Source: Ignavibacteriota bacterium
GTDB taxonomy: Bacteria; Bacteroidota; Ignavibacteria; Ignavibacteriales; Melioribacteraceae
Length of the DNA: 64,000 bases
NCBI GenBank assembly: GCA_016713565.1
Contig: JADJOX010000008.1
Location: 806,001 to 870,000 of the forward strand
Direction of reading: 5' to 3'
A program made the translations under genes and the position numbers. The notes under the pieces are model-generated. The model searched no databases and was not told the origin of the DNA. It saw nothing but the letters and a program-made list of their open reading frames with translations. Shown here in pieces: positions 34,696-44,252 of this stretch. How positions within the stretch are numbered: position 1 is the first letter of the stretch; each line of letters starts with the position of its first letter.

Positions 34696-35614
34696 ACATT
34701 TCAAAAATATTATTCTCGTTTTATCAATATCACTTTTTGTTTATATCATTCTTGCAATTTATTCCGACGTCGATCTTGTTTATAAAGAATTTATAAATTT
34801 CCCAATATCAAAAATTATTACGGCATTATTAATTGCGATTGGCATTTTAATTTTTAAATTTTTTAGATGGAATTATTTACTGAAATTGAAAAGTATTAAA
34901 ATTGACTTAATAAGTTCTGTTCAAATATTTTGTACCGGACTAATAATGAGCGTATCGCCTGGTAAATTTGGAGAATTAATAAAATCGTATTTCCTTAAAG
35001 ATAAATTCAATATTGAATATAGTTTATCTGTTCCGGTGATTATTGCTGAAAGATTCAGCGAATTTTTTACACTGTTGATTTTGGAATCATTGATCTTAAT
35101 TTTAATATTTAAAAATTTTTCAATGATCTTGTTAATTTTAATAGCCGCAATTATTGTTTTAATATTAGCTGCAAACCGCACTTTTTTCTCGAAAATTGTT
35201 TTATTGTTCTCACAAATAAAGTTTCTTAAGATTGACAAAAGTAAGTCAGATGCAATAATTGATTCTCGTAAATTATTATTTAATCCTACAGTTATTGCGT
35301 ATAGTTTTTTTTCGTGGTTATTAGAATTCTTTTGTTTTTACATAATTCTAAGTAATTTTATAACAGATATTTTTGTCCTTGAGGCAGTTTCTTCATACGC
35401 AATTGCTATTATTTTCGGATCAATTACAATGCTGCCGGGAGGTATTGGAACAACAGAAAGTTCGTTAGCATATTTATTGGTCAACAACGGCTTAAATTTG
35501 AACTATTCGGTTGTAACCACAATATTTATAAGAATTTTAACATTATGGATTCCTGTGCTAATTGGATTCGCAAGTTTAACCATTTATTGGAAAAAAAATA
35601 AAATTCATTTATAA
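34688..35614 (+). CDS. Lysylphosphatidylglycerol synthase TM region-like protein (UPF0104)
   Basis: This 308-residue integral membrane protein has about eight helices. FKFFRWNYLLK, FCTGLIMSVSPGKFGELIKSYFL, and ITMLPGGIGTTESSLAYLL are characteristic of the LPG synthetase transmembrane (UPF0104/AglD-like) family. Members move or modify lipids; the catalytic C-terminal domain of MprF is absent, so the role here is unknown. TTG is the apparent start and overlaps maf by 8 nt. Confidence 0.78.
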   Translation: MRKHFKNIILVLSISLFVYIILAIYSDVDLVYKEFINFPISKIITALLIAIGILIFKFFRWNYLLKLKSIKIDLISSVQIFCTGLIMSVSPGKFGELIKSYFLKDKFNIEYSLSVPVIIAERFSEFFTLLILESLILILIFKNFSMILLILIAAIIVLILAANRTFFSKIVLLFSQIKFLKIDKSKSDAIIDSRKLLFNPTVIAYSFFSWLLEFFCFYIILSNFITDIFVLEAVSSYAIAIIFGSITMLPGGIGTTESSLAYLLVNNGLNLNYSVVTTIFIRILTLWIPVLIGFASLTIYWKKNKIHL

Positions 35615-35688
35615 AATTTTAATTAACTTGATTTTTGAAATATTACGGTATATTATAAATTTAATAAATAATTAAATTGGAGGATAAA

Positions 35689-36105
35689 ATGAGTGATGAA
35701 AATGGAATGAGCAAAGGGCTTATTTTAGGATTGTTAACCGGTACAATAATCGGCTCTGTTTTAGGTTTGTTATTTGCTCCAAAATCCGGTCGTGAATTAA
35801 GAGGTGATTTAAAAGAAAAATCAGAAGATTTTTTAAATGGAGCTGAAGATTACCTTGAACAAGCAAAAGGAAAAGCAAATTCTTTGATCAACGATGGAAA
35901 AAAAAAATCAGAAAAACTTATTTCTGACGCTAAAGAAAAAGTAGATAATTTATTGGCAGAAGCTGAAAAAATAGTTAATGATGCAAAATTAAAAACAAAA
36001 GATATGGTAGACTCGAGTAAAGATAAATTGGAAAAAGAAAGCGATAAATTAAAAAGCGCTATTAAAGCCGGAGTTGAAACTTATAAGACTGAAAGAGAAT
36101 CATAA
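35689..36105 (+). CDS. YtxH domain-containing protein
   Basis: This 138-residue protein starts at ATG 35689 behind GGAGG. The YtxH signature is at the N-terminus: GLILGLLTGTIIGSVLGLLFAPKSGRELR, one glycine-rich membrane helix followed by APKSGRELR. From there to the end it is a Lys/Glu-rich amphipathic helix, as in stress-linked YtxH or apolipoprotein-like proteins. It is coupled to the DUF948-like gene 3 nt downstream, a pairing common in low-GC bacteria. Confidence 0.85.
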   Translation: MSDENGMSKGLILGLLTGTIIGSVLGLLFAPKSGRELRGDLKEKSEDFLNGAEDYLEQAKGKANSLINDGKKKSEKLISDAKEKVDNLLAEAEKIVNDAKLKTKDMVDSSKDKLEKESDKLKSAIKAGVETYKTERES

Positions 36106-36108
36106 AGT

Positions 36109-36486
36109 ATGTCAGTCGTAGATGTTTTACTAAGTATTCTAATCGTTATTGCAATAATAGTTGGGATCTATTTAATATTTGCATTAAGAAAAGTTATTAA
36201 TACTTTATTTCAGGTACAAAAAGATCTTAGTAACTTAAACGATAGGCTTGAGCCAATTTTGAATAACCTTACAATAATTACAGATAAAATTGTAAATATT
36301 AGCGAGGAAACGGAAAAAGGAATATCAGATATTAGTAATACAATTCAAAATGTTAGAAATACATTTTCGAAATTTTCTTTTAAAGGCATTAACAGTTTTG
36401 AAATAAATCCCGCAAAAGATTTATTTAGAAATTTACGTGCTTTTTCAAGAGGGTTTTCTGCATTTTGGAAAAAACTTAATAATTAA
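36109..36486 (+). CDS. DUF948-like membrane-anchored protein
   Basis: The 125-residue product has one N-terminal membrane helix (SVVDVLLSILIVIAIIVGIYLIF) and a helical region with repeated heptads (VQKDLSNLNDRLEPILNNLTIITDKIVNI in parts) typical of DUF948. It follows the YtxH gene and probably forms a functional pair with it at the membrane. A role in envelope stress is inferred from other bacteria. Confidence 0.7.
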   Translation: MSVVDVLLSILIVIAIIVGIYLIFALRKVINTLFQVQKDLSNLNDRLEPILNNLTIITDKIVNISEETEKGISDISNTIQNVRNTFSKFSFKGINSFEINPAKDLFRNLRAFSRGFSAFWKKLNN

Positions 36487-36522
36487 CTTGCTGAACAATT
36501 AAATACAAAATTTGGAGGCATT

Positions 36523-38613
36523 TTGGGTGCTTTTACTCCTGATGCAATTAGAAATATTGCATTCGTTGGTCATGGCGGAAGCGGAAAAACTTCCCTATCA
36601 GAATTTTTACTTTATACTGCCGGTGAAATTAACAGAATTGGTACAATTGCTGAGGGTAACACAACATCAGATTTTAATCAAAATGAAATTGAAAGACAAA
36701 TTTCCATAGCCGCTTCTGCATTACATTTTATTTGGAAAAACACAAAAATTAATTTATTAGATGCTCCTGGTTATTCGGATTTTATTGGAGCTGTAAAAGC
36801 AAGTCTGCACGTCGTTGATACCGCAATCGTTGTTTTAAAAGGAATGGAAGGTGTTGAAGTTGGAACTGAATCAGCATGGGAATATATTCAAAAATTGGAA
36901 TTGCCTGCTGCTGTAATGGTTAACAAATTGGATAATGAACATTCAAACTTTGAAAGAACTGTTCAAATAGCCAAAGACAGATTAAGTCACGATATTACGG
37001 TGGTTAGCTTTCCGGCAAATGAAGGAGTTAATTTCAATTCAATAATTGACATAATTAAAATGAAGAAATTAACGTTCGGTGATGCAAAATCTAAAAAAGT
37101 AACCGAAGAAGAAATACCCGCAAATTTTAAAGAAAAAGCCGAAAAATTAAGAGAAGAATTATTAGAAAAAGTTGCAGAATCAACCGAAGAATTGATGAAT
37201 AAATTTTTTGAAGAAGGTACTTTAAGTGATGAAGATTTTTCAAAAGGTTTAAAGAGTGCAATTATTTCAAGAAGTTTAATCCCATTATTTGCGGTTTCAT
37301 CTGAAAAAGGAGTTGGACTTTCTGACTTTACTGATTTTGTAGTTGAATTTTTACCTGCTCCATGTGATAGAAAACCTGTTCACGCTAAAAAAGTAGATTC
37401 AGATAAAACAGTTGAAATTAAGTGTGATCCTAATGGAGAACCTGCCTTATTGGTTTTTAAATCTCTTTCTGAAGCTCATGTTGGTGAACTTTCGGTATTT
37501 AAAGTTTACTCCGGAAAATTATCTCCTGGTTTGGACCTTTTTAATGAAGAAAGAAATAAACCGGAAAGATTAGGACAGCTTTTTATTTTAAATGGACACA
37601 ATAGAACGGAAGTAAACGAATTGCTCGCCGGAGATATTGGCGCCGTTGTAAAATTAAAAGATACACACACAAATAATACTTTATGCAGCAAAGAATTGGG
37701 AATAATTCTTCCTCATATTGAATTTCCTTCACCTGTAATACGCGGCGCGGTAATTCCAAAAGCAAAAGGTGACGAAGATAAAATTTCATCCGGTCTGCAT
37801 ACAGTACATGAAGAAGATCCTACATTGCAGGTTAAATTTGATCCCGAATTATCACAGACTATTATTTCCGGTCAAGGAGAACTGCAGTTAAATCTTGCAA
37901 CAAAACTTTTAAAGGATAGATACAAAGTTGAAGTTGACCTTGTAGAACCAAGAATTCCTTACAGAGAAACTGTACGCGGAGTTTGTGAAAGCTCAGAATA
38001 TAAACATAAAAAACAATCAGGCGGAAGAGGGCAGTTCGGTCACGTATTCCTTAAAGTTGAACCTTTACCTCAAGGCGGCGGATTTGAATTTGTAGACGCA
38101 ATTGTTGGCGGTGTTATTCCTGGAAGATTTATTCCTGGTGTTGAAAAAGGAATTAGAGAAATATTGGATAAAGGAATTTTAACAGGCAGTAAGGTTGTTG
38201 ATGTTAAAGTAACTTTATTTGATGGTAATTTCCATAACGTAGATTCAGATGAAGTTTCGTTTAAAATTGCAGGATCCCAAGCGTTCAAAAAGGGATTTTT
38301 GGCGGCAAATCCCGTTATTCTTGAACCGATTTACGATTTGATGATTAAAGTACCTGAAGAATTTATGGGCGATGTTATGGGCGATATTTCAAGTAGAAGA
38401 GGAAAAATAATAGGTATGGATTCTGAAGGTCCTTTCCAAATAATTAAGGCTAAAGTTCCTTTAGCTGATCTGTACAAATATTCTACCCAATTAAGAAGTT
38501 TGACTTCAGGCAGAGGCATTCACAGTAGGGAATTTTCTCATTATGAACCTGTTCCGAAAGATGTTGAAGCAAAAATTATTGAAGAATATAATAAATCTAA
38601 ACAAGAAGAATAG
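36523..38613 (+). CDS. Elongation factor G-like GTPase (second EF-G)
   Basis: This 696-residue translational GTPase has the full EF-G domain order. G1 GHGGSGKTS is near residue 16, G3 is DAPGYSDF, and G4 is VNKLDNE. Domain II starts near residue 290, and domains III-V contain SGQGELQLNLA and RRGKIIGMDSEG. The divergent G1 and DAPGYSDFIGAV resemble the EF-G2/FusA2 type rather than the primary EF-G, which is normally next to rpsG and tufA. TTG is the start behind GGAGG. No ribosomal genes are adjacent. Confidence 0.85.
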   Translation: MGAFTPDAIRNIAFVGHGGSGKTSLSEFLLYTAGEINRIGTIAEGNTTSDFNQNEIERQISIAASALHFIWKNTKINLLDAPGYSDFIGAVKASLHVVDTAIVVLKGMEGVEVGTESAWEYIQKLELPAAVMVNKLDNEHSNFERTVQIAKDRLSHDITVVSFPANEGVNFNSIIDIIKMKKLTFGDAKSKKVTEEEIPANFKEKAEKLREELLEKVAESTEELMNKFFEEGTLSDEDFSKGLKSAIISRSLIPLFAVSSEKGVGLSDFTDFVVEFLPAPCDRKPVHAKKVDSDKTVEIKCDPNGEPALLVFKSLSEAHVGELSVFKVYSGKLSPGLDLFNEERNKPERLGQLFILNGHNRTEVNELLAGDIGAVVKLKDTHTNNTLCSKELGIILPHIEFPSPVIRGAVIPKAKGDEDKISSGLHTVHEEDPTLQVKFDPELSQTIISGQGELQLNLATKLLKDRYKVEVDLVEPRIPYRETVRGVCESSEYKHKKQSGGRGQFGHVFLKVEPLPQGGGFEFVDAIVGGVIPGRFIPGVEKGIREILDKGILTGSKVVDVKVTLFDGNFHNVDSDEVSFKIAGSQAFKKGFLAANPVILEPIYDLMIKVPEEFMGDVMGDISSRRGKIIGMDSEGPFQIIKAKVPLADLYKYSTQLRSLTSGRGIHSREFSHYEPVPKDVEAKIIEEYNKSKQEE

Positions 38614-38634
38614 TTAAATCTTTATTTTAATTTC

Positions 38635-38669
38635 AAGAGGTTGTTTTTGATCAAAGAACAGCCTCTTTT
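38635..38669 (+). terminator. Rho-independent terminator after the EF-G-like gene
   Basis: AAGAGGTTGTTTTT (38635-38648) pairs with AAAGAACAGCCTCTT (38654-38667) with two G-U pairs and a short GATCA loop, giving about 14 bp, followed by TT. The T tail is short, but the stem is strong and lies in the gap before the HIT gene. Confidence 0.65.
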
Positions 38670-38686
38670 ATTAAGTGAGAATTATT

Positions 38687-39187
38687 TTGGAAAAATTGTG
38701 GTCGCCTTGGCGTTCAAATTATATTAACTCTTTTAAAAATGCTAAAGATGATGACGGCTGTGTTTTTTGCGGAGTTGAAAATCATAATTTGGAAAGTGAT
38801 GACTGCTTACTCGTTCATAAAGGAAAATTGTGCTTTGTTATGCTGAATCTTTATCCGTATAACAACGGTCACTTAATGATAATCCCCTACAGACATTTGT
38901 CTGATTATACCGAACTTACAGAAGAAGAACTAAAAGAAATTACCTATCTGAATAAAATTTCAATAATTTCTCTAAGAAATTTAATTTCACCCCAGGGTTT
39001 TAATTTTGGTGCAAATATTGGGAAAGCCGCCGGCGCGGGAATTCATACACATCTACATTTTCATCTTGTGCCTAGGTGGAATGGAGATACTAATTTTATG
39101 CCTGTGCTCGGCGAAGTAAAGATTATTAGTCAAGATTTACTTGAACTTAAAAATAATTTGATCAAAGAATTTAAAAAAAAATTATAG
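38687..39187 (+). CDS. HIT family nucleotide hydrolase/transferase
   Basis: This 166-residue protein of the histidine triad superfamily carries the triad HTHLHFHLVPRW and, at the N-terminus, EKLWSPWRSNYI and a CVFCG zinc-binding element. These mark the Fhit/diadenosine tetraphosphate phosphorylase-like branch, which acts on dinucleoside polyphosphates or nucleotide phosphoramidates. TTG at 38687 is preferred because it gives the MEKLWSPWR start usual for the family; GTG at 38675 is the alternative. Confidence 0.85.
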   Translation: MEKLWSPWRSNYINSFKNAKDDDGCVFCGVENHNLESDDCLLVHKGKLCFVMLNLYPYNNGHLMIIPYRHLSDYTELTEEELKEITYLNKISIISLRNLISPQGFNFGANIGKAAGAGIHTHLHFHLVPRWNGDTNFMPVLGEVKIISQDLLELKNNLIKEFKKKL

Positions 39188-39203
39188 AAATTTACTAAAG
39201 GGA

Positions 39204-40133
39204 ATGATGAGCATCGAAAAAGAATTTGAAAATCTGCAGCCTAAAATGGTAAATGCCTTAAACGATATTTTAGGAAAACCATTTAAAGTTTTAGATGATG
39301 GATTTGTAAGAGTTGTTGACTATATGGGTTCGGATCAATCTATTGTTCAAGCTGCGCGAGTTTCTTATGGCGCGGGAACTAAACAAGTTAGTCAGGATAG
39401 AGGATTGATACGATATTTGATGCGTCATTATCATTCAACTCCATTTGAAATGTGTGAAATTAAATTTCATGTACGCGTTCCAATGGATACTTGGCGTCAA
39501 TGGATAAGACACAGAACCGCAAACGTTAATGAATATTCAACCAGATACTCAATTGCAATCGATCAATTTTCTAAAACAAATGAAAATGATTGGAGACTCC
39601 AATCAACATCAAACAAACAAGGAAGCGAAGGATTTTTATCTGCTGAAGATGGAAGAGAACTTTCTTTAGAAGAGAATAAACTTCACAGCGAAATTTGGAA
39701 TATTTATAATAGCCGAATTGAAAAAGGAATTGCCAGGGAACAAGCCCGAAAGGATTTGCCTCTTTCAACTTACACAGAAGCTTACTGGAAAATTGACCTA
39801 CATAATTTATTGCATTTCCTCCGCTTAAGAATGGATAAGCACGCTCAATTAGAAATTAGAAGATATGCCGAAACAATTGGCAATGAAATTGTAAAAAAAT
39901 GGGTTCCGCTTGCTTGGGAAGCGTTTGAAGATTACCGTTTAAATTCGCAATCTTTTTCGGGAATTGAACTTGAATTGCTTGGATTGATCTCAAATAATAA
40001 AAATGAGCAGGCAGTTTTGAAAGCTAAAGAAGCCGGATGGCTGAATGTGAAAAACGGAAAAATTATAAGCAATATGGAACGTTGGGAATTTGAAGAGAAA
40101 TTGAAAAAGCTTGAATTAAAAGCGCCGTGGTAG
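39204..40133 (+). CDS. thyX: Flavin-dependent thymidylate synthase
   Basis: ThyX methylates dUMP to dTMP using FAD and methylene-THF. The 309-residue protein holds the signature RHRTANVNEYS (RHRx7S), followed by TRYSIAI, and an R..ARKDLPLSTYTE active-site segment. It is longer than classical ThyX (around 220-250 residues) owing to an N-terminal extension and about 60 C-terminal residues. Its stop overlaps the folA start; because ThyX makes THF rather than DHF, the folA link is in folate metabolism generally. ATG at 39207 is an equally good start. Confidence 0.92.
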   Translation: MMSIEKEFENLQPKMVNALNDILGKPFKVLDDGFVRVVDYMGSDQSIVQAARVSYGAGTKQVSQDRGLIRYLMRHYHSTPFEMCEIKFHVRVPMDTWRQWIRHRTANVNEYSTRYSIAIDQFSKTNENDWRLQSTSNKQGSEGFLSAEDGRELSLEENKLHSEIWNIYNSRIEKGIAREQARKDLPLSTYTEAYWKIDLHNLLHFLRLRMDKHAQLEIRRYAETIGNEIVKKWVPLAWEAFEDYRLNSQSFSGIELELLGLISNNKNEQAVLKAKEAGWLNVKNGKIISNMERWEFEEKLKKLELKAPW

Positions 40134-40630
40134 ATTCAAAAAAAAGATTAAAAAAAATATTAATTGCAGCGGTATCTAAGAATGGAATTATTGGAAACGA
40201 AGGGAAAATTCCATGGCATTCCAAAGAAGAATTAAATCATTTTAAAAATACTACATTAAATTCTACAGTAATTTTCGGCAGAAAAACTTTTTTAAGTCTT
40301 AAGAGACCATTGAAAAATAGAACCAATATTATAATTTCAAGAACACATAAACTAAATTCAACAAAAGATATATTGGTTTTTCCAAGCCTTAAAAACGCTT
40401 ACCGTTATTTAATAAAAAAAGAAACTGATAAAGTATTTATTTGCGGAGGTTATCAATTATACAGATCATCTTTAAAAAGTTTAGACGAAATGATAATTAC
40501 TGAAATGAAATTAACAATCGAAGGCGATACAAAATTTCCCAAACTTAACTATTCAAATTGGAATTTGGTAAAAGTAAATAAATACAAAGAATTTGACGTA
40601 AAATTTTATCAACGAAAAAAGATTCAATAA
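40127..40630 (+). CDS. folA: Dihydrofolate reductase
   Basis: The enzyme reduces dihydrofolate to THF with NADPH. This 167-residue protein has ILIAAVSKNGIIGNEGKIPWHSKEEL, VIFGRKTFLSLKRPLKNRTNIIISR and VFICGGYQLYRSSL, the usual folate- and NADPH-binding blocks. GTG starts within the thyX stop region (7-nt overlap), so translation is probably coupled. Confidence 0.93.
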   Translation: MVDSKKRLKKILIAAVSKNGIIGNEGKIPWHSKEELNHFKNTTLNSTVIFGRKTFLSLKRPLKNRTNIIISRTHKLNSTKDILVFPSLKNAYRYLIKKETDKVFICGGYQLYRSSLKSLDEMIITEMKLTIEGDTKFPKLNYSNWNLVKVNKYKEFDVKFYQRKKIQ

Positions 40631-40662
40631 TTTGGTATTTTTATACTGTAAAAAAAAGATCT

Positions 40663-42522
40663 ATGAAAAATAACGTCATAAATATATTGCCGGATTTCAT
40701 CGCAAATAAAATTGCCGCCGGCGAAGTTGTTCAAAGACCCGAATCCGTTTTAAAAGAATTAATGGAAAACTCCATTGATGCCGGCGCTAAAAATATTGAA
40801 GTATTTATTAAAAGAGCCGGTTCTGTTCTTGTGCAGGTAATTGATGACGGAATTGGTATGAATGAAAAGGACGCTGTATTAAGTATAAAAAGACACGCGA
40901 CCAGTAAAATAAATTCGATTGAAGATCTTAATAATATCAACACATTTGGTTTTCGAGGCGAAGCTTTAAGTTCAATTGCCGCCGTTAGTATTTTTGAACT
41001 AAAAACCGAAATGAAGGAAAATGAAATCGGAGTTTTCGTAAAAGTTGAAAACGATGAGTTGAAAATTGAAAAAGGAAGTTTTCCAAAAGGCACTTCAATT
41101 TCCGTAAAAAATTTATTTTATAATACACCCGCCAGAAGAAATTTTTTAAAATCATACGCAACGGAACTGAAACATTTATTAGATACATTTAAAAAGATAT
41201 CTCTCAGTAACCCTTCTATTGGTTTTAAGTTATGGAATGATGACGAAATGATTTTTGATTTTAAAATATCAGATTTGGATGAAAGAATGTCTGCGGTTTT
41301 TGCTGATAATATTTTAGACGGCGTAATTAAAGTGGAAGAGATTACTGAATTCATAACAGTAAAAGGTTATGTTTCAAAACCGACTTATTTAACCAAAAGT
41401 AAAAGCGACCAATATCTTTATATAAATAAAAGATTTGTTGTTAATAAATCGATAAATCACGCCGTTTTTAATGCTTATGATGATCTTTTGGAAAAAGGAG
41501 ATTATCCGTTTTTCGTTCTTTTTATTGATTTGGATCCGAAGAAAATTGACGTAAATGTCCATCCTTCAAAGCTGGAAGTAAAATTTGAAAATGAAAAGGA
41601 TATTTATAATTTCATTAGAGCCGTTGTAAAAAAAGGATTAGGACAATATGATTTAATTCCAAACATTGAATTGGGAGAAAAAAACAGCGGTACTTTTATT
41701 AAAAATAATTATGAAAATCCGAGCAATAAAAATGATTTTAGCGATCGACCGGCATTTATTACACAAACGGGATTTAAAAATGAAAAACCAAAGACATACA
41801 GCGATTCGGAAATTGATTTATTGTTTAACTCACTAAACACAAATATAAAAAATTCAGTTATCATTGAAAATTCCGATCATCCGTTTGAAGAAAAAATTCA
41901 GCAGGTTTATCATTCTCCATCAAGTTCAAACACAGATGATCTTCCGAAAGGAGATACGACTTTTATTGTAGCTCTTCATAATAAATATATTTTAACACCA
42001 ATAAAAACCGGACTAATGATAATTGACGCTCACGTTGCGCATGAAAGAATTTTGTATGAAAAGGCAATAAACTCATTTGAAGCGAACTTACCTTTTACGC
42101 AGCAGCTTCTTTTTGCTCAAACAATTCAGCTTGATCCGGCAGATTATTTATTGGTTAAGGAACTTGAACCTCATTTAATAAAATTAGGTTTTGCGTTAAA
42201 ATTCTTTTCAAAAAATGTTATTGTAATTGAAGGAGTTCCTTCGGATATAAATGTAGGTTCGGAGGTTGAAACATTTTTAGATATTCTGAACGAATATAAA
42301 ACAAACGAAATTGAAAAACATTTAGAACAGAAAGATAACTTAGCAAAATCATTTTCTTGCAAAGCTGCAATTAAAGCCGGTGATAAACTTAATGAAAGGG
42401 AAATGAGGATTTTAATAGATCAGCTTTTTGCAACTTCAATGCCGTATGTATGTCCTCATGGCAGACCAGTTATTGTTAAAATTCCATTAACTGAATTTGA
42501 CAAAAGATTCGGAAGAACTTAA
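40663..42522 (+). CDS. mutL: DNA mismatch repair protein MutL
   Basis: MutL links MutS mismatch recognition to strand removal. The 619 residues hold a GHKL ATPase domain (PESVLKELMENSIDAGA, DDGIGM, RHATSKI, FRGEALSSIA), a transducer domain to about 330, a variable linker, and a C-terminal dimerisation domain. The endonuclease-type motif reads DAHVAHERILYE, a variant of DQHAxxExxxxE; CKAAIKAGDKL and CPHGRP are also present. A nicking MutL is likely, as in organisms lacking MutH. Confidence 0.93.
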   Translation: MKNNVINILPDFIANKIAAGEVVQRPESVLKELMENSIDAGAKNIEVFIKRAGSVLVQVIDDGIGMNEKDAVLSIKRHATSKINSIEDLNNINTFGFRGEALSSIAAVSIFELKTEMKENEIGVFVKVENDELKIEKGSFPKGTSISVKNLFYNTPARRNFLKSYATELKHLLDTFKKISLSNPSIGFKLWNDDEMIFDFKISDLDERMSAVFADNILDGVIKVEEITEFITVKGYVSKPTYLTKSKSDQYLYINKRFVVNKSINHAVFNAYDDLLEKGDYPFFVLFIDLDPKKIDVNVHPSKLEVKFENEKDIYNFIRAVVKKGLGQYDLIPNIELGEKNSGTFIKNNYENPSNKNDFSDRPAFITQTGFKNEKPKTYSDSEIDLLFNSLNTNIKNSVIIENSDHPFEEKIQQVYHSPSSSNTDDLPKGDTTFIVALHNKYILTPIKTGLMIIDAHVAHERILYEKAINSFEANLPFTQQLLFAQTIQLDPADYLLVKELEPHLIKLGFALKFFSKNVIVIEGVPSDINVGSEVETFLDILNEYKTNEIEKHLEQKDNLAKSFSCKAAIKAGDKLNEREMRILIDQLFATSMPYVCPHGRPVIVKIPLTEFDKRFGRT

Positions 42523-42596
42523 ACAGTCAAAATTTTACTGCTTCAATTAATTCCATAATTTATTATTTTTTATACAAAAGCTGAAAGGAAATTACT

Positions 42597-44249
42597 TTGG
42601 ATAAAAATTTTTCAGACGCAAAGTTAAAATTTGAAAATAATTTTAACGAAGCTAAAAAAGTCAATTATAAATACACAACCGTTTCGGGAGAAAAAATAAA
42701 TCCGCTTTATACTCCGGAAGATATTGAAAATCATAATTTTATTGATAGTATAGGTTTTCCCGGGCAATATCCTTATACACGAGGAATTCATTCGACCGGA
42801 TACAGAGGTAAATTATGGACAATGAGGCAGTTTGCTGGATTTGGCTCGCCGGAAGACACGAACGAAAGATTCAAGTATTTACTTTCCCATGGTCAAACCG
42901 GATTGTCAGTTGCGTTCGATTTACCAACTTTAATGGGTTATGACTCAGATCATGAAATGAGCATTGGCGAAGTTGGTATTTGCGGAGTTGCCGTTTCTTC
43001 GCTAAAAGATATGGAAATTTTATTTGATGGAATTCCATTGGAAAAAGTTTCTACATCAATGACAATAAATTCGCCCGCGGCAATTATTTACGCTTTTTAT
43101 CTTGCAGTTGCAAAGCAGCAGGGACTAAAATTCGATCAATTAAGAGGCACACTTCAAAACGATATTCTAAAAGAATATATTGCGCAAAAGGAATTTATTT
43201 TTCCGCCAAAACCTTCCATGAGAATTATTACGGACATGATAGAATTTTCAGCAAAAGAAGTACCGCAATTCAATCCGGTTTCAGTCAGCGGATATCATAT
43301 TAGAGAAGCCGGAGCAACTGCGGCGCAAGAATTAGCTTATACTTTAGCTGATGGATTTGCGTATATTGAAGACGCTCTTGAAAGAGGCATGGACATTGAT
43401 GAATTCGCGCCGCGAATTTCTTTTTTCTTTAATTCGCATTTGGATTTTTTTGAAGAAATTGCAAAATATAGAGCGGCAAGAAGAATTTATGCAAGACACA
43501 TGAAGGAAAAGTATAAAGCTAAAAATCCTCGCTCTTGGTGGTTAAGATTCCACACACAAACTGCGGGCTGTACTTTAACCGCACAGCAGCCGGAAAATAA
43601 TATAGTGCGAACCGCACTTCAAGCATTGTCTGCTGTTTTAGGCGGTACACAATCTCTTCACACAAATTCTATGGATGAAACTCTTGCGCTGCCGAGTGAA
43701 AAAGCCGTTAAAATTGCCTTAAGAACTCAACAAATTTTGGCTTATGAAACCGGAGTTATAAATACCGTTGATCCTTTAGGCGGAAGTTATTTTATTGAAT
43801 CTTTGACGGATAAAATGGAAGAAGACGCGGAAAAAATATTTAAAGAAATTGAATCTTTGGGCGGAGTAATTAACGCAATTGACGCCGGTTATTTTCAAAA
43901 AGAAATTTCGCAAAGCGCTTATAAGTATCAAATTGAATTGGATAAAAAAGAAAAAGTAATTGTTGGGGTAAATGAATTTGTTGAGAAAGATGAAAAAATT
44001 GATATTCCAATTTTACAAATTTCAGAAGAAGTTGAGCAGAAGCAAAAAGAAAGACTAATAAAATTAAAAGAACAACGAAATAAGATTAAAGTAGAAGAAT
44101 GCTTAAATGAACTTGATCATGCCGCAAGGAATAATATAAATCTTATGCCAGTTCTCGTTAAATCCGCTGAAAATTATGTAACTTTGGGAGAAATGATTGA
44201 AGTGTTAAAGGTTCCTTTTGGAATTTACGAAGAAGCAATTGTATTTTAA
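42597..44249 (+). CDS. B12-dependent acyl-CoA mutase large subunit (isobutyryl-CoA mutase type)
   Basis: This 550-residue protein is a free-standing catalytic (TIM barrel) subunit of the methylmalonyl-CoA mutase family without the B12-binding domain. Family motifs include YPYTRGIHSTGY, SVAFDLPTLMGYDSDH, GTLQNDILKEYIAQKEF and TQSLHTNSMDETLALP. Residues that set specificity are Phe79 in WTMRQF and Gln197 in IAQKEF, matching Phe80 and Gln198 of isobutyryl-CoA mutase, not Tyr89 and Arg207 of methylmalonyl-CoA mutase. A separate B12 subunit is required but not in the window. TTG start behind GAAAGG. Confidence 0.8.
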   Translation: MDKNFSDAKLKFENNFNEAKKVNYKYTTVSGEKINPLYTPEDIENHNFIDSIGFPGQYPYTRGIHSTGYRGKLWTMRQFAGFGSPEDTNERFKYLLSHGQTGLSVAFDLPTLMGYDSDHEMSIGEVGICGVAVSSLKDMEILFDGIPLEKVSTSMTINSPAAIIYAFYLAVAKQQGLKFDQLRGTLQNDILKEYIAQKEFIFPPKPSMRIITDMIEFSAKEVPQFNPVSVSGYHIREAGATAAQELAYTLADGFAYIEDALERGMDIDEFAPRISFFFNSHLDFFEEIAKYRAARRIYARHMKEKYKAKNPRSWWLRFHTQTAGCTLTAQQPENNIVRTALQALSAVLGGTQSLHTNSMDETLALPSEKAVKIALRTQQILAYETGVINTVDPLGGSYFIESLTDKMEEDAEKIFKEIESLGGVINAIDAGYFQKEISQSAYKYQIELDKKEKVIVGVNEFVEKDEKIDIPILQISEEVEQKQKERLIKLKEQRNKIKVEECLNELDHAARNNINLMPVLVKSAENYVTLGEMIEVLKVPFGIYEEAIVF

Positions 44250-44252
44250 TTT

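Noticed and set aside
40731..41093. 120-codon ORF on the minus strand
   Set aside because: It is antisense to the highly conserved MutL ATPase domain.
42524..42545. Possible terminator after mutL (CAGT...ACTG)
   Set aside because: The stem is short, bulged and has almost no loop; there is no adjacent T run of the right kind.
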